A stretch of 36,642 nt of DNA, from positions 1 to 36,642 of IMG/VR virus record IMGVR_UViG_3300034141_000022. One strand, given 5' to 3'. Below are positions 14,314 to 22,196 of the stretch, piece by piece. This stretch comes from a virus. Numbering within the stretch: the stretch's first letter is position 1; every line of letters starts with the position of its first letter. Made by a program: the position numbers and the translations under genes. Under the pieces are notes generated by a model. The model was not told the DNA's origin. It did not search any database and worked only from the letters and a program-made list of their open reading frames with translations.

Positions 14314-14964
14314 ATGAAGAAGCCAGCCGCCCCTGCACTCCCGAAAGTCAAAGTTGTTCTGTTCGCCGATGGCAATGCGCTGGTCGAGGATAAGCCTGCC
14401 GACGCACGTTGCCTGACGAAATCGCTGTCACACGCCGAGGCGCACCGCATCGCAGGCATCTACAACACCCCGGAAACGCACTTGGAAGGCTTGGAACTGG
14501 TCAAGGCGAACGCAATCGTGCGCGCCAAGGTTGCCACGAAAACCCACGCTGAAAAGCTCGCCGAAATGCGCGCCGCCGCCATCCAAGCAATGGCCGATCA
14601 CAATCACGACATGAAAACGGATCCAGCCTACCGCGCCGCTGTCAAGAAAGAAGCCAAGGCGACCAAGGGCGATCTGGCCAACGAAATGGTGTTGTCGACC
14701 AAAGTGTCGAAAACGACAACACTCGCCGAAATGGAGGCCGCCGACCCGATGGTTTTTGCGCAACCGGCTCAGCCAAGCAAGTTGGATACGTTTTTGAACG
14801 AGTGCCATCAAGTTTGCTTTGGCAAGGTTGCAGAAATCACCGGACTGCGCAAACGGTCGGAAGAAACGGGGCTGTCGCTGAAATCCATGCGGCTTGTGGC
14901 CGACGCCGCATCGGTCAAGATCGTCAAGGACGGCAAAGAACTGAAGGTTGTCCCACTGATTTAA
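14314..14964 (+). CDS. Phage protein of unknown function, 216 aa
   Basis: It is the first gene of the accessory operon, with AAGGA before the ATG. It is lysine- and alanine-rich with long helices (KTHAEKLAEMRAAAIQAM, then DPAYRAAVKKEAKATKGD). A C-terminal part (about 150-216) contains a compact segment ending in SVKIVKDGKELKVVPL. No catalytic motif or membrane segment is visible. It stands alone, with spacers of more than 80 bp on both sides, so it may be made at a different level from the genes around it. Confidence 0.75.
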   Translation: MKKPAAPALPKVKVVLFADGNALVEDKPADARCLTKSLSHAEAHRIAGIYNTPETHLEGLELVKANAIVRAKVATKTHAEKLAEMRAAAIQAMADHNHDMKTDPAYRAAVKKEAKATKGDLANEMVLSTKVSKTTTLAEMEAADPMVFAQPAQPSKLDTFLNECHQVCFGKVAEITGLRKRSEETGLSLKSMRLVADAASVKIVKDGKELKVVPLI

Positions 14965-14967
14965 CCC

Positions 14968-15017
14968 GCACCGATCCAGCAGCACGCAGGCCGCCCACGA
15001 GGCGGCTTTGTCGGTGC
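14968..15017 (+). terminator. Nested hairpin after the first accessory gene
   Basis: An outer pair, GCACCGA (14968-14974) with TCGGTGC (15011-15017), encloses a strong inner hairpin, GCCGCC-CACGA-GGCGGC (14990-15006), followed by TTTG. The inner stem with a short T run could act as a weak terminator. The outer pair would make a larger RNA fold when the inner one is passed. It starts 4 nt after the stop of the preceding gene. Confidence 0.45.
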
Positions 15018-15052
15018 AACACCCCGAACCATTCCATTTAAGGACCAGCATC

Positions 15053-15340
15053 ATGACCCAAGCCACCGTAAAAACCACCACCACGCATGACCGCATGGCG
15101 CTGGTGACCACGTTCGCCAATGGCGACCAATTCAAGTTTTCGATAACGCGCAGTGGCGAAAGTATTCGGTTCGCGCAGTTCCCCAAGAACCCACCAATCA
15201 CCAAGGCGGACATGAAGGCGCTGCAGAAAATGACGGATTTTCGCAAGGATGAATCGAACCTGCAGCGCTTCGAACGCATCGTCGCTATCTGCAAAAGCGC
15301 GGTCGACATGGCGGATCTGGTTTCGAAGGCTGCAGCATGA
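15053..15340 (+). CDS. Phage protein of unknown function, 95 aa
   Basis: The start is the ATG at 15053, with AAGGA upstream. The leader ATTTAAGGA closely matches that of the preceding gene (14314), so both may share a leader type. The protein is a mixed alpha/beta fold with FANGDQFKFSITRSG and a basic helical end. The next ATG overlaps its stop. No family is recognised. Confidence 0.72.
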   Translation: MTQATVKTTTTHDRMALVTTFANGDQFKFSITRSGESIRFAQFPKNPPITKADMKALQKMTDFRKDESNLQRFERIVAICKSAVDMADLVSKAAA

Positions 15341-15564
15341 ACATGACCCACAACCCGACCGTTATCCAGCGCGTGCGTGCGCTGGTCGCTGGTGGCTTTA
15401 TCGCTGGACAGAACGGCATGCTGTCGTCGACCGGCATGCATCAGGAGTTCATCGACGCGGTTTGCGAGGAACAGCAGGACTTCATTCGCCTGTATGGGCA
15501 TCCCGAGCGCTCGCACACTGGCAACGTGTTTGGCCCGGTGTTTTCCATGTTCTGCGGGATGTGA
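15337..15564 (+). CDS. Small phage protein of unknown function, 75 aa
   Basis: It is translation-coupled to the preceding gene (ATGA). Its first half (TVIQRVRALVAGGFIAGQNG) is helical and glycine-rich. The second half has EEQQDFIRLYGHPERSH and ends in an aromatic/hydrophobic stretch. No motif is recognised. Confidence 0.68.
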   Translation: MNMTHNPTVIQRVRALVAGGFIAGQNGMLSSTGMHQEFIDAVCEEQQDFIRLYGHPERSHTGNVFGPVFSMFCGM

Positions 15565-15567
15565 GCC

Positions 15568-15678
15568 ATGGAATATTACCGCCCGCTGGCCGACGTCGCC
15601 GTGCTGTTCCTGCCGCTCCTGATGGCATGGCTGTTGAAAAACCACTTTGTAAGCACTGACGAAAGCTCGACCGAATGA
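15568..15678 (+). CDS. Tiny membrane protein, 36 aa
   Basis: It is a short gene between two coupled genes. Residues about 7-23 (ADVAVLFLPLLMAWLLK) form one transmembrane helix, followed by a polar end. Its stop overlaps the next ATG (ATGA), which supports that it is translated. Function unknown. Confidence 0.55.
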   Translation: MEYYRPLADVAVLFLPLLMAWLLKNHFVSTDESSTE

Positions 15679-15812
15679 TTATGAAAATAACCATCTACAC
15701 CGTAATTTGCATCGCCGGCCTTGTTGCCGGCATTTTCTATTCTGCTTCGCAGGCTGCAGCTGGTCCCGAGGCGGATTACTTCAAGCGCGTTGCCACCACA
15801 AGGAAATCATGA
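15675..15812 (+). CDS. Small secreted or membrane-anchored protein, 45 aa
   Basis: It begins with a signal-like segment (MKITIYTVICIAGLVAGIF from residue 3), followed by an alanine-rich stretch that could be a signal peptidase site and a short polar tail. It overlaps its neighbours by ATGA at both ends, which supports real translation. The function is not known. Confidence 0.55.
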   Translation: MIMKITIYTVICIAGLVAGIFYSASQAAAGPEADYFKRVATTRKS

Positions 15813-17221
15813 ACCCTACTCAGACAAAACCAGACGCCGACAGCGTAGCCTTACGCGCTGCCACGACCATTATGGAAATCGTCAGCAAGCCGCTGGCGGG
15901 CAAGGACGTGCAACGCAAGTCGCTTGTGCAGCTGGCCGTGCTTGATGCCCTGCGCGAACTGATGGTAGCCAGTTCGACCGACATCATGATCACGCCGGGC
16001 CTGGTTCAGCTGCTACAGGAGCGCGACGGAGCGCAATTCGCCGCTGATCAGCACCTTGCTACCGTCACCGCGCAAGCCGCCCAGATCAAGGATATGGCCG
16101 CCTGCATCGCCAAGCAGCAAGCGAGCCTGGTTGCCGCGAAGAAGATGGAATTGGATGCGCTGGCAGTGAGCGGCCAAGAGGCGACCATTGACACACCACG
16201 GTTCCAAGAACTGGCGCGACGACTGCGCACTACTATGGATGATGTTTTCGAAATCGAATTGGCGGGAATGGTCGCTTTTATCAATTACTGGGCAAAGGGC
16301 GAGCGTGTGCGCGCATTTGGAAGCGGAATAAAGGCGTGTATCGACAGCCGCCCCCGTACTGAGGACGACCAATCCGCCGCGCCTGCGCCCATCCAGAGCG
16401 CCGAATTGGCCGAACTGCGCAAGCTGGCAGAGGCGGCGACGCCAGGACCGTGGGCACAGAAGAATAAGAAAATCCCATACGTTTGGGGGACTGACAATGA
16501 GCGCGGCTACCAAATTCACAGCATGCCAATCGGTGATGCCGCTGCCGACTTCCACCCCGATACACGCGCAACGTGGCTAAAGGATGCTGCATACATCGCC
16601 GCTGCCAACCCTGCCGTGATCCTGCGCTTGCTCGCCGCCCCCGCATCCCCTGCCGCAGCCCCTAAGCAGGCCAGCAGCGAGCCGCGACCATCCGACGATG
16701 AACTGTGGGATGCCACGCTGCGCGACCGCGACACCTATCACGAATGGGCTGACAAGCTGGCCGAGCAGATCGCCGCCATCACGACCACCGATATCGGGGA
16801 GCATTCGAACATGAATTGCCCATGGCAAAACGCTCTTGATGCGTGCGACGAGTATTGGAAGTTGGGAGCAAATGCCGTCCAGCAAGAGCAGGCCAAGCCG
16901 ACCGACTTGCAGGCGCTGACAGATGCGGAGATTTCGACCAAGCAGGGGAAGCTGTTGGCTCTTGCCGACCGCATTGACCATGAAAAACTGTGGCGCTTGG
17001 CTGGAATGGATCACGACAAGCTGACAGAAGAACAGAAAGATCGCATGAACGCCGGCGTGGCGCTGCGCCGCTACGCTGACATCTGGACGCCTGGTCATTG
17101 GGTCGTTGTCCCGCCCACAGGTGGCATCCAGTTCGGCGCTAGCACATTGGAAAAGGCCGTGGAAATGACGAAACGCCACCACGCCCGCCACCTTGGCGCT
17201 ACTCCAGCGCAGGAAGGCTGA
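15809..17221 (+). CDS. Ead/Ea22-like mosaic protein, 470 aa
   Basis: The ATG at 15809 overlaps the preceding stop by 4 nt; earlier in-frame codons lie inside the small upstream genes. The central module has LRKLAEAATPGPWAQ (about 211-225), then KDAAYIAAANPAVILRLL, the signature of the Ead/Ea22 family, accessory proteins found near the ea region of lambdoid phages. Upstream is a coiled-coil-like part with alanine and glutamine. Downstream are separate modules joined by Ala/Pro linkers: a DELWDATLRDRDTYHEWADK part and a C-terminal WTPGHWVVVPPTGG part. It reads as several small domains strung together. The function of Ea22 proteins is unknown. Confidence 0.78.
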   Translation: MNPTQTKPDADSVALRAATTIMEIVSKPLAGKDVQRKSLVQLAVLDALRELMVASSTDIMITPGLVQLLQERDGAQFAADQHLATVTAQAAQIKDMAACIAKQQASLVAAKKMELDALAVSGQEATIDTPRFQELARRLRTTMDDVFEIELAGMVAFINYWAKGERVRAFGSGIKACIDSRPRTEDDQSAAPAPIQSAELAELRKLAEAATPGPWAQKNKKIPYVWGTDNERGYQIHSMPIGDAAADFHPDTRATWLKDAAYIAAANPAVILRLLAAPASPAAAPKQASSEPRPSDDELWDATLRDRDTYHEWADKLAEQIAAITTTDIGEHSNMNCPWQNALDACDEYWKLGANAVQQEQAKPTDLQALTDAEISTKQGKLLALADRIDHEKLWRLAGMDHDKLTEEQKDRMNAGVALRRYADIWTPGHWVVVPPTGGIQFGASTLEKAVEMTKRHHARHLGATPAQEG

Positions 17222-17224
17222 GCC

Positions 17225-17491
17225 ATGCAATACCTGTTGACACAAGAGGAATACGAGGGGTTGCGCGCAAAGGCCGCACGCGGGCAGAAATTACCAAGCA
17301 CCGCCGATCTGCAAACGCTGTGCACAAAGATCGCCAATGAAATGCCGGTCGTTTTCAAGTGGAGTCCAGAAATGCAACCGCGCCCATGGGGCTGCATCCT
17401 GAACAAGCGCGGCGACCGCACCCCAAGTTATTGCGATGAATGCCCCGTGAAATCCATCTGCCCGAACTCAAATAAAAATTGGAGCAAGTAA
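17225..17491 (+). CDS. Small cysteine-rich phage protein, 88 aa
   Basis: A C-terminal cysteine cluster (WGCILN, then YCDECPVKSICP) has four Cys spaced C-x13-C-x2-C-x4-C, and could bind zinc or an iron-sulfur cluster. The N-terminal part (QYLLTQEEYEGLRAKA) is a helix with charged residues. Very similar proteins ending near CP...WSK occur in many phages, from memory, always near other accessory genes. No function is established. Confidence 0.75.
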   Translation: MQYLLTQEEYEGLRAKAARGQKLPSTADLQTLCTKIANEMPVVFKWSPEMQPRPWGCILNKRGDRTPSYCDECPVKSICPNSNKNWSK

Positions 17492-19446
17492 TGACCCAAT
17501 CTACCACCCCACCCGATACCGTGACAGTTTTGCGGGAAGCCGTTCAAAAGGCAATCATCGCTATTGACGAAGGATGTCCCGGCAGTGCCAATATCCACCT
17601 GTATAAAGCCCTCGCCGCCACCGAGCGCGCAGCTATTCAACCTGCTGGCGATGCCTTGCCGGAGGGCTGGAAGCCGCCGTTCCGAGTTAACACGGACAAG
17701 CATGAAGTTGTGTCGATCATAGACGCAGATAATTGGGTGTTGCCGTTCGAGCTGAACACGCACACTCAACGCGCGCTGGACGACGCTGAAGGTCTTGCGG
17801 AAGAATTGCGCGCTGCCCAAGCGCTAGCCGGCTTCATGGCGGATTCGATGAATGCCGCCACCGCCCCGCCAGTCTGCACACCTGTACAAGCTGCGCCCGA
17901 TAGCTGGAAGATGACCGTTGAGAACACTATCGCCTACGTGGATAACGGCATGTGGGACCACAAAACGGCGATCAAGAAACTGAGGCGTTGCGTAGATGAC
18001 GACGCCCCGGCTGTGCAAGCTGCGCCAGTGGGTATGCCCGACATGAGCGACGACATGCTAACCCCTAGCCAGATGACGCGCCATGTTCGCGAGCGGAAGC
18101 AGGAATTGTGCGATCACGACTATACGCACCTCGCTAGCTTTGGAGGCGATATCTGCGCCAACTGCGGCAAGATCAAACCGCCACCGTCTGCCCCCGAGGT
18201 CAAACAGGATGCGAGCGCGCTGCCGCCGCTAGATGGTTGCAAGATGTGCCTGGGTGCAAAGGGAGGCGTTCCGGGCAATGAAAATATCATCGGCGGCGTA
18301 GTCGTGTGTGACTACTGCACATCGAAACTGATGGACATGAAGGCGGCAGGGTGGTTTTCCGTACCCGAAGTCAAACAGGGCGCATTGCCACCACTGCCGA
18401 ACAACTTCCATGTACTGCTACCACATCGACTTGTAGTCTACACCGCCGACCAAATGACCGCCTACGTGCTGGCCGACCGTGCAGCCCGTCAGCCGAGCGC
18501 TGTTGATCTGCTTGCTGCCGTGTTTGACGCATGGGAGAACGGCGACGACTGCTACGAGGAAGGCGATGTGGACGGCAGTTATATGGGCAAAGCATTCCGG
18601 CTCGATGATGATGTATATGCCCAATGCTGCGACCTGCTGAACCGCGCCAACCCGCCGCGCAATGCTTCTGCGTACAGCGACCACGACGCCCGCGTATTGA
18701 AATTGGCACTGGAGAATCTGCTGTCGAATTCCATGCCAATGCCAATGATGAGCGCAAAGGAATTTAATGCTGCTGCGGTTGCTCATCGTGAGGCGACCGC
18801 CAAAGCACGCGCCGCACTCGACGCTCTTGCCGCTCGCTCGCCAGTTGCAGCGCCGTCCGACGAGTACGCTGGCATCCGGTTGCGCGCGGTGGCAAAAATA
18901 GTCGGCCTGCCCGATGGCGCGTTCTCTGATGACGACAAAGCGGTTGACGATTGCCGCTTTTCGATTCTCGGAATGATAGCCGGACAGTTGCGCAAGTCTG
19001 CCGTCCGCCAGCCAGTTGCAGCGCCCACCGAAGCGCCCGATAGCGCGAGGGAATTGCCGAAGCCATGGCACACCTATGCTGCCAGCACGATTAAACAGCA
19101 GGAGCCGCGCAATGTACGCGAAAGCGCGATGTGTGCCGAGATTGCCGCCCTGCGCAACCTCGCCGCTGTACCGGATAGCGCCGAGCCGAGCGCGGACCGG
19201 ATGCGGACGTTCATCCTCACCCAATGCATTCACAACCTGGTTGTGGCCGACCAGTCCGCGTGGATCGAATGGAAACACGGCAAAGGCGCCGAAGCCGCGA
19301 TGGAGTGGATCGAGAACGGATTGCGCGGCCCCGGCCACATCCCGAAATACAACGGCGAAACCGCGCAAGAGTACTTCAACGTCAACGTTGACGAGCGCAT
19401 GGACCCGCCTCTTGCCACCAGTAGCGCAGCGAAGGGAGAGGCGTAA
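17491..19446 (+). CDS. Large mosaic accessory protein of linked small modules, 651 aa
   Basis: The ATG at 17491 shares its A with the previous stop; TTGGAG precedes it. At least seven short modules are joined by Pro/Ala-rich linkers: a helical N-terminal module, a WKPPFRV module, two zinc-binding modules (CDHDYTHLASFGGDICANCGK in parts, then CKMCLG...CDYC), a DDCYEEGDVDGSYMGKAF module, helical modules and a C-terminal FILTQCIHNLVVADQSAWIEW module. Three of the linkers are nearly identical at DNA level (see findings). The order suggests fusion of formerly separate small accessory genes. No enzyme motif is visible and the function is unknown. Confidence 0.72.
   Translation: MTQSTTPPDTVTVLREAVQKAIIAIDEGCPGSANIHLYKALAATERAAIQPAGDALPEGWKPPFRVNTDKHEVVSIIDADNWVLPFELNTHTQRALDDAEGLAEELRAAQALAGFMADSMNAATAPPVCTPVQAAPDSWKMTVENTIAYVDNGMWDHKTAIKKLRRCVDDDAPAVQAAPVGMPDMSDDMLTPSQMTRHVRERKQELCDHDYTHLASFGGDICANCGKIKPPPSAPEVKQDASALPPLDGCKMCLGAKGGVPGNENIIGGVVVCDYCTSKLMDMKAAGWFSVPEVKQGALPPLPNNFHVLLPHRLVVYTADQMTAYVLADRAARQPSAVDLLAAVFDAWENGDDCYEEGDVDGSYMGKAFRLDDDVYAQCCDLLNRANPPRNASAYSDHDARVLKLALENLLSNSMPMPMMSAKEFNAAAVAHREATAKARAALDALAARSPVAAPSDEYAGIRLRAVAKIVGLPDGAFSDDDKAVDDCRFSILGMIAGQLRKSAVRQPVAAPTEAPDSARELPKPWHTYAASTIKQQEPRNVRESAMCAEIAALRNLAAVPDSAEPSADRMRTFILTQCIHNLVVADQSAWIEWKHGKGAEAAMEWIENGLRGPGHIPKYNGETAQEYFNVNVDERMDPPLATSSAAKGEA
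18193..18379 (+). repeat. Near-identical linker repeats within the mosaic gene
   Basis: CCCGAGGTCAAACAGG (18193-18208) and CCCGAAGTCAAACAGG (18364-18379) differ at one base of 16 and lie 171 bp apart, in frame. Two other pairs in the same gene behave alike: CTGTACAAGCTGCGCC (17882-17897) with CTGTGCAAGCTGCGCC (18011-18026), and CCAGTTGCAGCGCC (18841-18854) with an identical copy at 19012-19025. Each pair encodes the same linker peptide and brackets a protein module. Confidence 0.75.
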
Positions 19447-19859
19447 TGCGCGCGCTTTCCATTCGCCAGCCGTGGGCCTGGTTGATCGTCAACGGGCACA
19501 AGGATATTGAGAACCGCGTCTGGTCCACACGCTACCAGGGGCCGCTGCTGATCCACGCTAGCAAGGGCATGACGAACGATGAATACGAGGATGTGGAGGA
19601 ATTGCTTTGGATGGACCCGCGCATTCGTGAGCAGAAAATCACGTTACCAGACCGCAAGATTATCGATCGTGGCGGCGTGGTCGGCAGTGCCAACGTCAAC
19701 AGCTGCATGAGTACATCGGATTCGCCATGGTTCTTCGGGCCTTATGGGTTTGTGTTGTCCGACCAGCGCGCATTCCCGATGATCCCATTCAAGGGGCAGC
19801 TTGGCTTTTTCGATGTGCCTGACACCCTGTTGGAAAACATGACAAAGGAACCAACATGA
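19446..19859 (+). CDS. ASCH-domain protein, 137 aa
   Basis: It starts with MRALSIRQPWAWLIVNGHKDIENR, read here as the ASCH signature (SIRQPWA..I..G.K.IENR), then WSTRYQGPLLIHAS and a middle part with GGVVGSANV. ASCH domains resemble the PUA fold, bind RNA or act as small nucleases, and are common in phages. The start codon shares its A with the upstream stop, so it is coupled to the mosaic gene. The substrate is not known. Confidence 0.85.
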   Translation: MRALSIRQPWAWLIVNGHKDIENRVWSTRYQGPLLIHASKGMTNDEYEDVEELLWMDPRIREQKITLPDRKIIDRGGVVGSANVNSCMSTSDSPWFFGPYGFVLSDQRAFPMIPFKGQLGFFDVPDTLLENMTKEPT

Positions 19860-20989
19860 ACAATCCCGCACCAACAAGCGCCGAGCTTCTGCCTTGCCCG
19901 ATGTGCGGCAGCGGTCAGATCGGCGGCGTCCATGACCACGTTTATTGCGACGCATGCGGCCTGACCATCACCAAGCCTAGGCCGCTCGCAAACGCAATTG
20001 CTGCCTGGAACCGGCGTGCAGCAATGCAAACCGCCGAGTCGGTGGGCCCACTGGTCGGCTGCGGAGACGGCAACACGCGCATTGTGCTGGGCGCGCCAGT
20101 TATCCGGAAATCCCGGAACGCTGGTTCTAATTCCCCCGAATTCGAGGGAATTGCCGCCCCGGATCGCGCACCGACATTGGATAGCCTGGGTAAATCGACC
20201 GAAGTTAGCCAAGATTTTAGCCAATGGGATCGCGCACCGAGCATTGCCCCTAATCCGATCCCAAACCGCACGCTCACGTTAGAGCAATGCGACGAGTTCC
20301 GGCGCCACCCCGGCACGTTCAACGAAATGGTGCAGGCGATCTACAGTGCAGGCTATAACGGCGTCTACGGGATGTTGCAGGAAGCGCAGGCCGAGTGCTG
20401 GAAGCGCGGCGTACGCATCCAAGAACTGACGGACAAATCCAGCGCACCGAGCATTGACAGCGCGGCAGATGCGAAGGACGCGGTTGACATAGGCGACGGC
20501 TACAAGCTGAATAAGGATGGTGTCGTGTTCGACCCCGATGGAAAGCACCTGATCCCATATTCCCGCAGCAAAGGATATCTTTGCGTCTCAATGTGGCAAA
20601 GCGGGAAGCGCCGGGATGCATATGTGCACAGGCTCATGGCAGAGACGTTCTGCACAAAGCATTCGGATGAGCAAACCCAGGTGAATCACCGCGACGGCGA
20701 CCGGACGAATAACCGGCTGTCGAACCTCGAATGGTGCACACCGGGCGAGAACAGCATGCATGCTGCGCGTGTTCTGTTCGCTCAGAAAACACGGGCAGTG
20801 ATCGGCACTCGTCTTAGCGATGGTGTGGAAACCCGTTTCGGATCGCTGGCAGAGGCAACTGAACATGGCTTCATTCACGCCAATATCCAGAAGGTGATAG
20901 CAGGCCAAAGACGCAGCCACGCCGGTTACACGTGGCGCGACGAGGCTATCGCTGCATTGCAGCCAGAGGGGAGCAACCATGGCCAGTGA
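19856..20989 (+). CDS. Lar-like zinc ribbon fused to HNH endonuclease, 377 aa
   Basis: The first 55 residues resemble Lar (restriction alleviation): LLPCPMCGS (11-19), YCDACGL (30-36) and AIAAWNRR (47-54). A middle module (about 137-192) is a separate small domain. Residues about 215-300 are an HNH homing-type nuclease: YVHRLMAETF (256-265), VNHRDGDRTNNRLSNLEW (276-293) with H258, H278 and N285/N290. A NUMOD-like DNA-binding part (RFGSLAEATEHGF) follows. The joins carry the DNA string GCGCACCGA three times. It is likely a composite of three once-separate genes. Whether the nuclease is active in this context is not known. Confidence 0.82.
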   Translation: MNNPAPTSAELLPCPMCGSGQIGGVHDHVYCDACGLTITKPRPLANAIAAWNRRAAMQTAESVGPLVGCGDGNTRIVLGAPVIRKSRNAGSNSPEFEGIAAPDRAPTLDSLGKSTEVSQDFSQWDRAPSIAPNPIPNRTLTLEQCDEFRRHPGTFNEMVQAIYSAGYNGVYGMLQEAQAECWKRGVRIQELTDKSSAPSIDSAADAKDAVDIGDGYKLNKDGVVFDPDGKHLIPYSRSKGYLCVSMWQSGKRRDAYVHRLMAETFCTKHSDEQTQVNHRDGDRTNNRLSNLEWCTPGENSMHAARVLFAQKTRAVIGTRLSDGVETRFGSLAEATEHGFIHANIQKVIAGQRRSHAGYTWRDEAIAALQPEGSNHGQ

Positions 20990-21197
20990 AGCAGGCAAGG
21001 GCGACGGCGCCCGCCCGATGGCGATCTCGCGCAAGGCGTTCCGTGACAACTATGACCTGGCGTTCGGCAAGCTGGCGCACCCGGAGGCATGCGGCGATTG
21101 CAAGGGCACCGGCAAGATCAGCAACAGGCCGTGCCCGGTCTGCGCCCCGACCGACGACGGGCCCGGCCAACCAGGGGAGGCGATCAATGTCAGGTAG
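20979..21197 (+). CDS. DnaJ-type zinc-finger protein, 72 aa
   Basis: The start is the ATG at 20979, inside the end of the preceding gene. Residues about 38-55 have CGDCKGTGKISNRPCPVC, two CxxC pairs flanking a GTG turn, as in the zinc repeats of DnaJ. The rest is polar. Such short zinc proteins occur in phages with no known role; a regulatory or chaperone-like role is possible. Confidence 0.75.
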   Translation: MASEAGKGDGARPMAISRKAFRDNYDLAFGKLAHPEACGDCKGTGKISNRPCPVCAPTDDGPGQPGEAINVR

Positions 21198-21408
21198 ACC
21201 ATCCGTCAACATGATCAGGGCGATGCACCTGGTACTGGCCGGCGTTTCGCCGCACCAGGCCGCGCTGCGCGAGCAGATCGCCGTATCAACTATGTATCGC
21301 AGCAGTCTTTACAAGCTGTGGCGCCAGGGCACGGTCGAAGCGCGATCGCAGCTGAAACAGCAGCTGATTACCGATAATCCGGTAAAACGGACAAAGAAAC
21401 TCGCATAA
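21187..21408 (+). CDS. Small HTH protein before the late promoter, 73 aa
   Basis: The start is the ATG at 21187, with GGGGAGG 6 nt upstream. The segment MHLVLAGVSPHQAALREQIAVSTMYRSSLYKLW is a helix-turn-helix of the type that picks a short DNA site. Related small HTH proteins are found in many phages just before the late genes. The strong promoter at 21453 lies 45 bp downstream, so this protein is a candidate late-gene regulator. The link is positional. Confidence 0.68.
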   Translation: MSGRPSVNMIRAMHLVLAGVSPHQAALREQIAVSTMYRSSLYKLWRQGTVEARSQLKQQLITDNPVKRTKKLA

Positions 21409-21452
21409 AGGTTGCGCAAAGTCATTAAAATGCCCACACGCATTATTGAACG

Positions 21453-21481
21453 TTGACAATAAACAGGGATCAACCTACAGT
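21453..21481 (+). promoter_or_regulatory. Late promoter
   Basis: There is a perfect -35 TTGACA (21453-21458), a 17-bp spacer and -10 TACAGT (21476-21481). Transcription should start near 21488. It meets an intrinsic terminator only about 20 bp later, so productive transcription would need antitermination. The lysis and virion genes follow. Confidence 0.68.
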
Positions 21482-21508
21482 GCGTATATTCCTCGCGGAA
21501 ACAAAGTT

Positions 21509-21532
21509 AGCTCGGGAAACCGAGCTTTTTTT
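21509..21532 (+). terminator. Intrinsic terminator just downstream of the late promoter
   Basis: A perfect 7-bp stem, AGCTCGG-GAAA-CCGAGCT (21509-21526), has a stable GAAA loop and a run of seven T (21526-21532). RNA from the promoter at 21453 would be about 45 nt if it stops here. It also ends the accessory operon. Its place between the promoter and the lysis genes matches a Q-type control point. Confidence 0.85.
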
Positions 21533-21573
21533 GTATCTTCGCCACCCTTGTCGACCACTTAACCGACCATCTT

Positions 21574-21894
21574 ATGCAAACACTTTCCCCGACCGAAACA
21601 AAACGAGCGGCGATCGATGCCAACGATGTGCGGTTTCAGACCGGCGTCAATGCCTCATTTCACGAGGGCGAGCAGCGCATGCGGTCGATGGAATTGGCGC
21701 TCGAGGCGAACACGAAAAAGACCAACGAGTTGTATGACAAGACCGCCGAAATGGTCGAGGTATTTACCGCGATGAAGGGCGGGTTCAAGGTGCTGGAATA
21801 CCTGGCGACGATCGCAAAAGTGATCGCCGCTATTGGTGCTGCAGCGATTTTTATCGCAAAAATGGCCGGCTGGAACTGGCCAGGATCCAAGTAA
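21574..21894 (+). CDS. XhlA-like membrane protein, lysis cassette, 106 aa
   Basis: It is the first gene after the late terminator. A long amphipathic coiled coil (LALEANTKKTNELYDKTAEMVEVF) leads to one C-terminal transmembrane segment (YLATIAKVIAAIGAAAIFIAKM). This layout resembles XhlA and similar lysis-associated membrane proteins. Its position directly before the holin-like gene supports a role in lysis or holin control, but XhlA-like proteins are diverse. Confidence 0.7.
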   Translation: MQTLSPTETKRAAIDANDVRFQTGVNASFHEGEQRMRSMELALEANTKKTNELYDKTAEMVEVFTAMKGGFKVLEYLATIAKVIAAIGAAAIFIAKMAGWNWPGSK

Positions 21895-21902
21895 AGGCGT
21901 AT

Positions 21903-22196
21903 ATGAACTTCCGAAACAAGACCCGTATGGTGCAATGGTTGCTACTTTCCTTGCTCGCCTATGCGATCGCCGCCGGCATGGCCGAGATGCTGGCGTACGG
22001 CGATTCCGGGCTGTGGCCGCGCGTGCAGACCATCCTGTGGAAGTGCGGGCACCTGAACCTGGCCGCCTACATCGGCTACTGGATCGACCGCAACAGCTTC
22101 GGCGATCGGATCGAGCCGCATAGCCACGTCACCAAGCACATGCGCCGCGCCGTCATCATGGTGGGCGCCATGATCGCTTTCGGGCTCGCGCTGTGA
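21903..22196 (+). CDS. Putative holin with two to three transmembrane segments, 97 aa
   Basis: This small, basic-ended protein has a strong N-terminal membrane helix (MVQWLLLSLLAYAIAAGMAEM), a central part with LAAYIGYWIDR, and a C-terminal helix (VIMVGAMIAFGLAL). The GYWIDR segment with a basic cluster (HMRRAV) matches the putative 2/3-transmembrane holin type known from other phages. It would make the holes that release the endolysin. Its stop overlaps the endolysin start (TGATG). Confidence 0.78.
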   Translation: MNFRNKTRMVQWLLLSLLAYAIAAGMAEMLAYGDSGLWPRVQTILWKCGHLNLAAYIGYWIDRNSFGDRIEPHSHVTKHMRRAVIMVGAMIAFGLAL

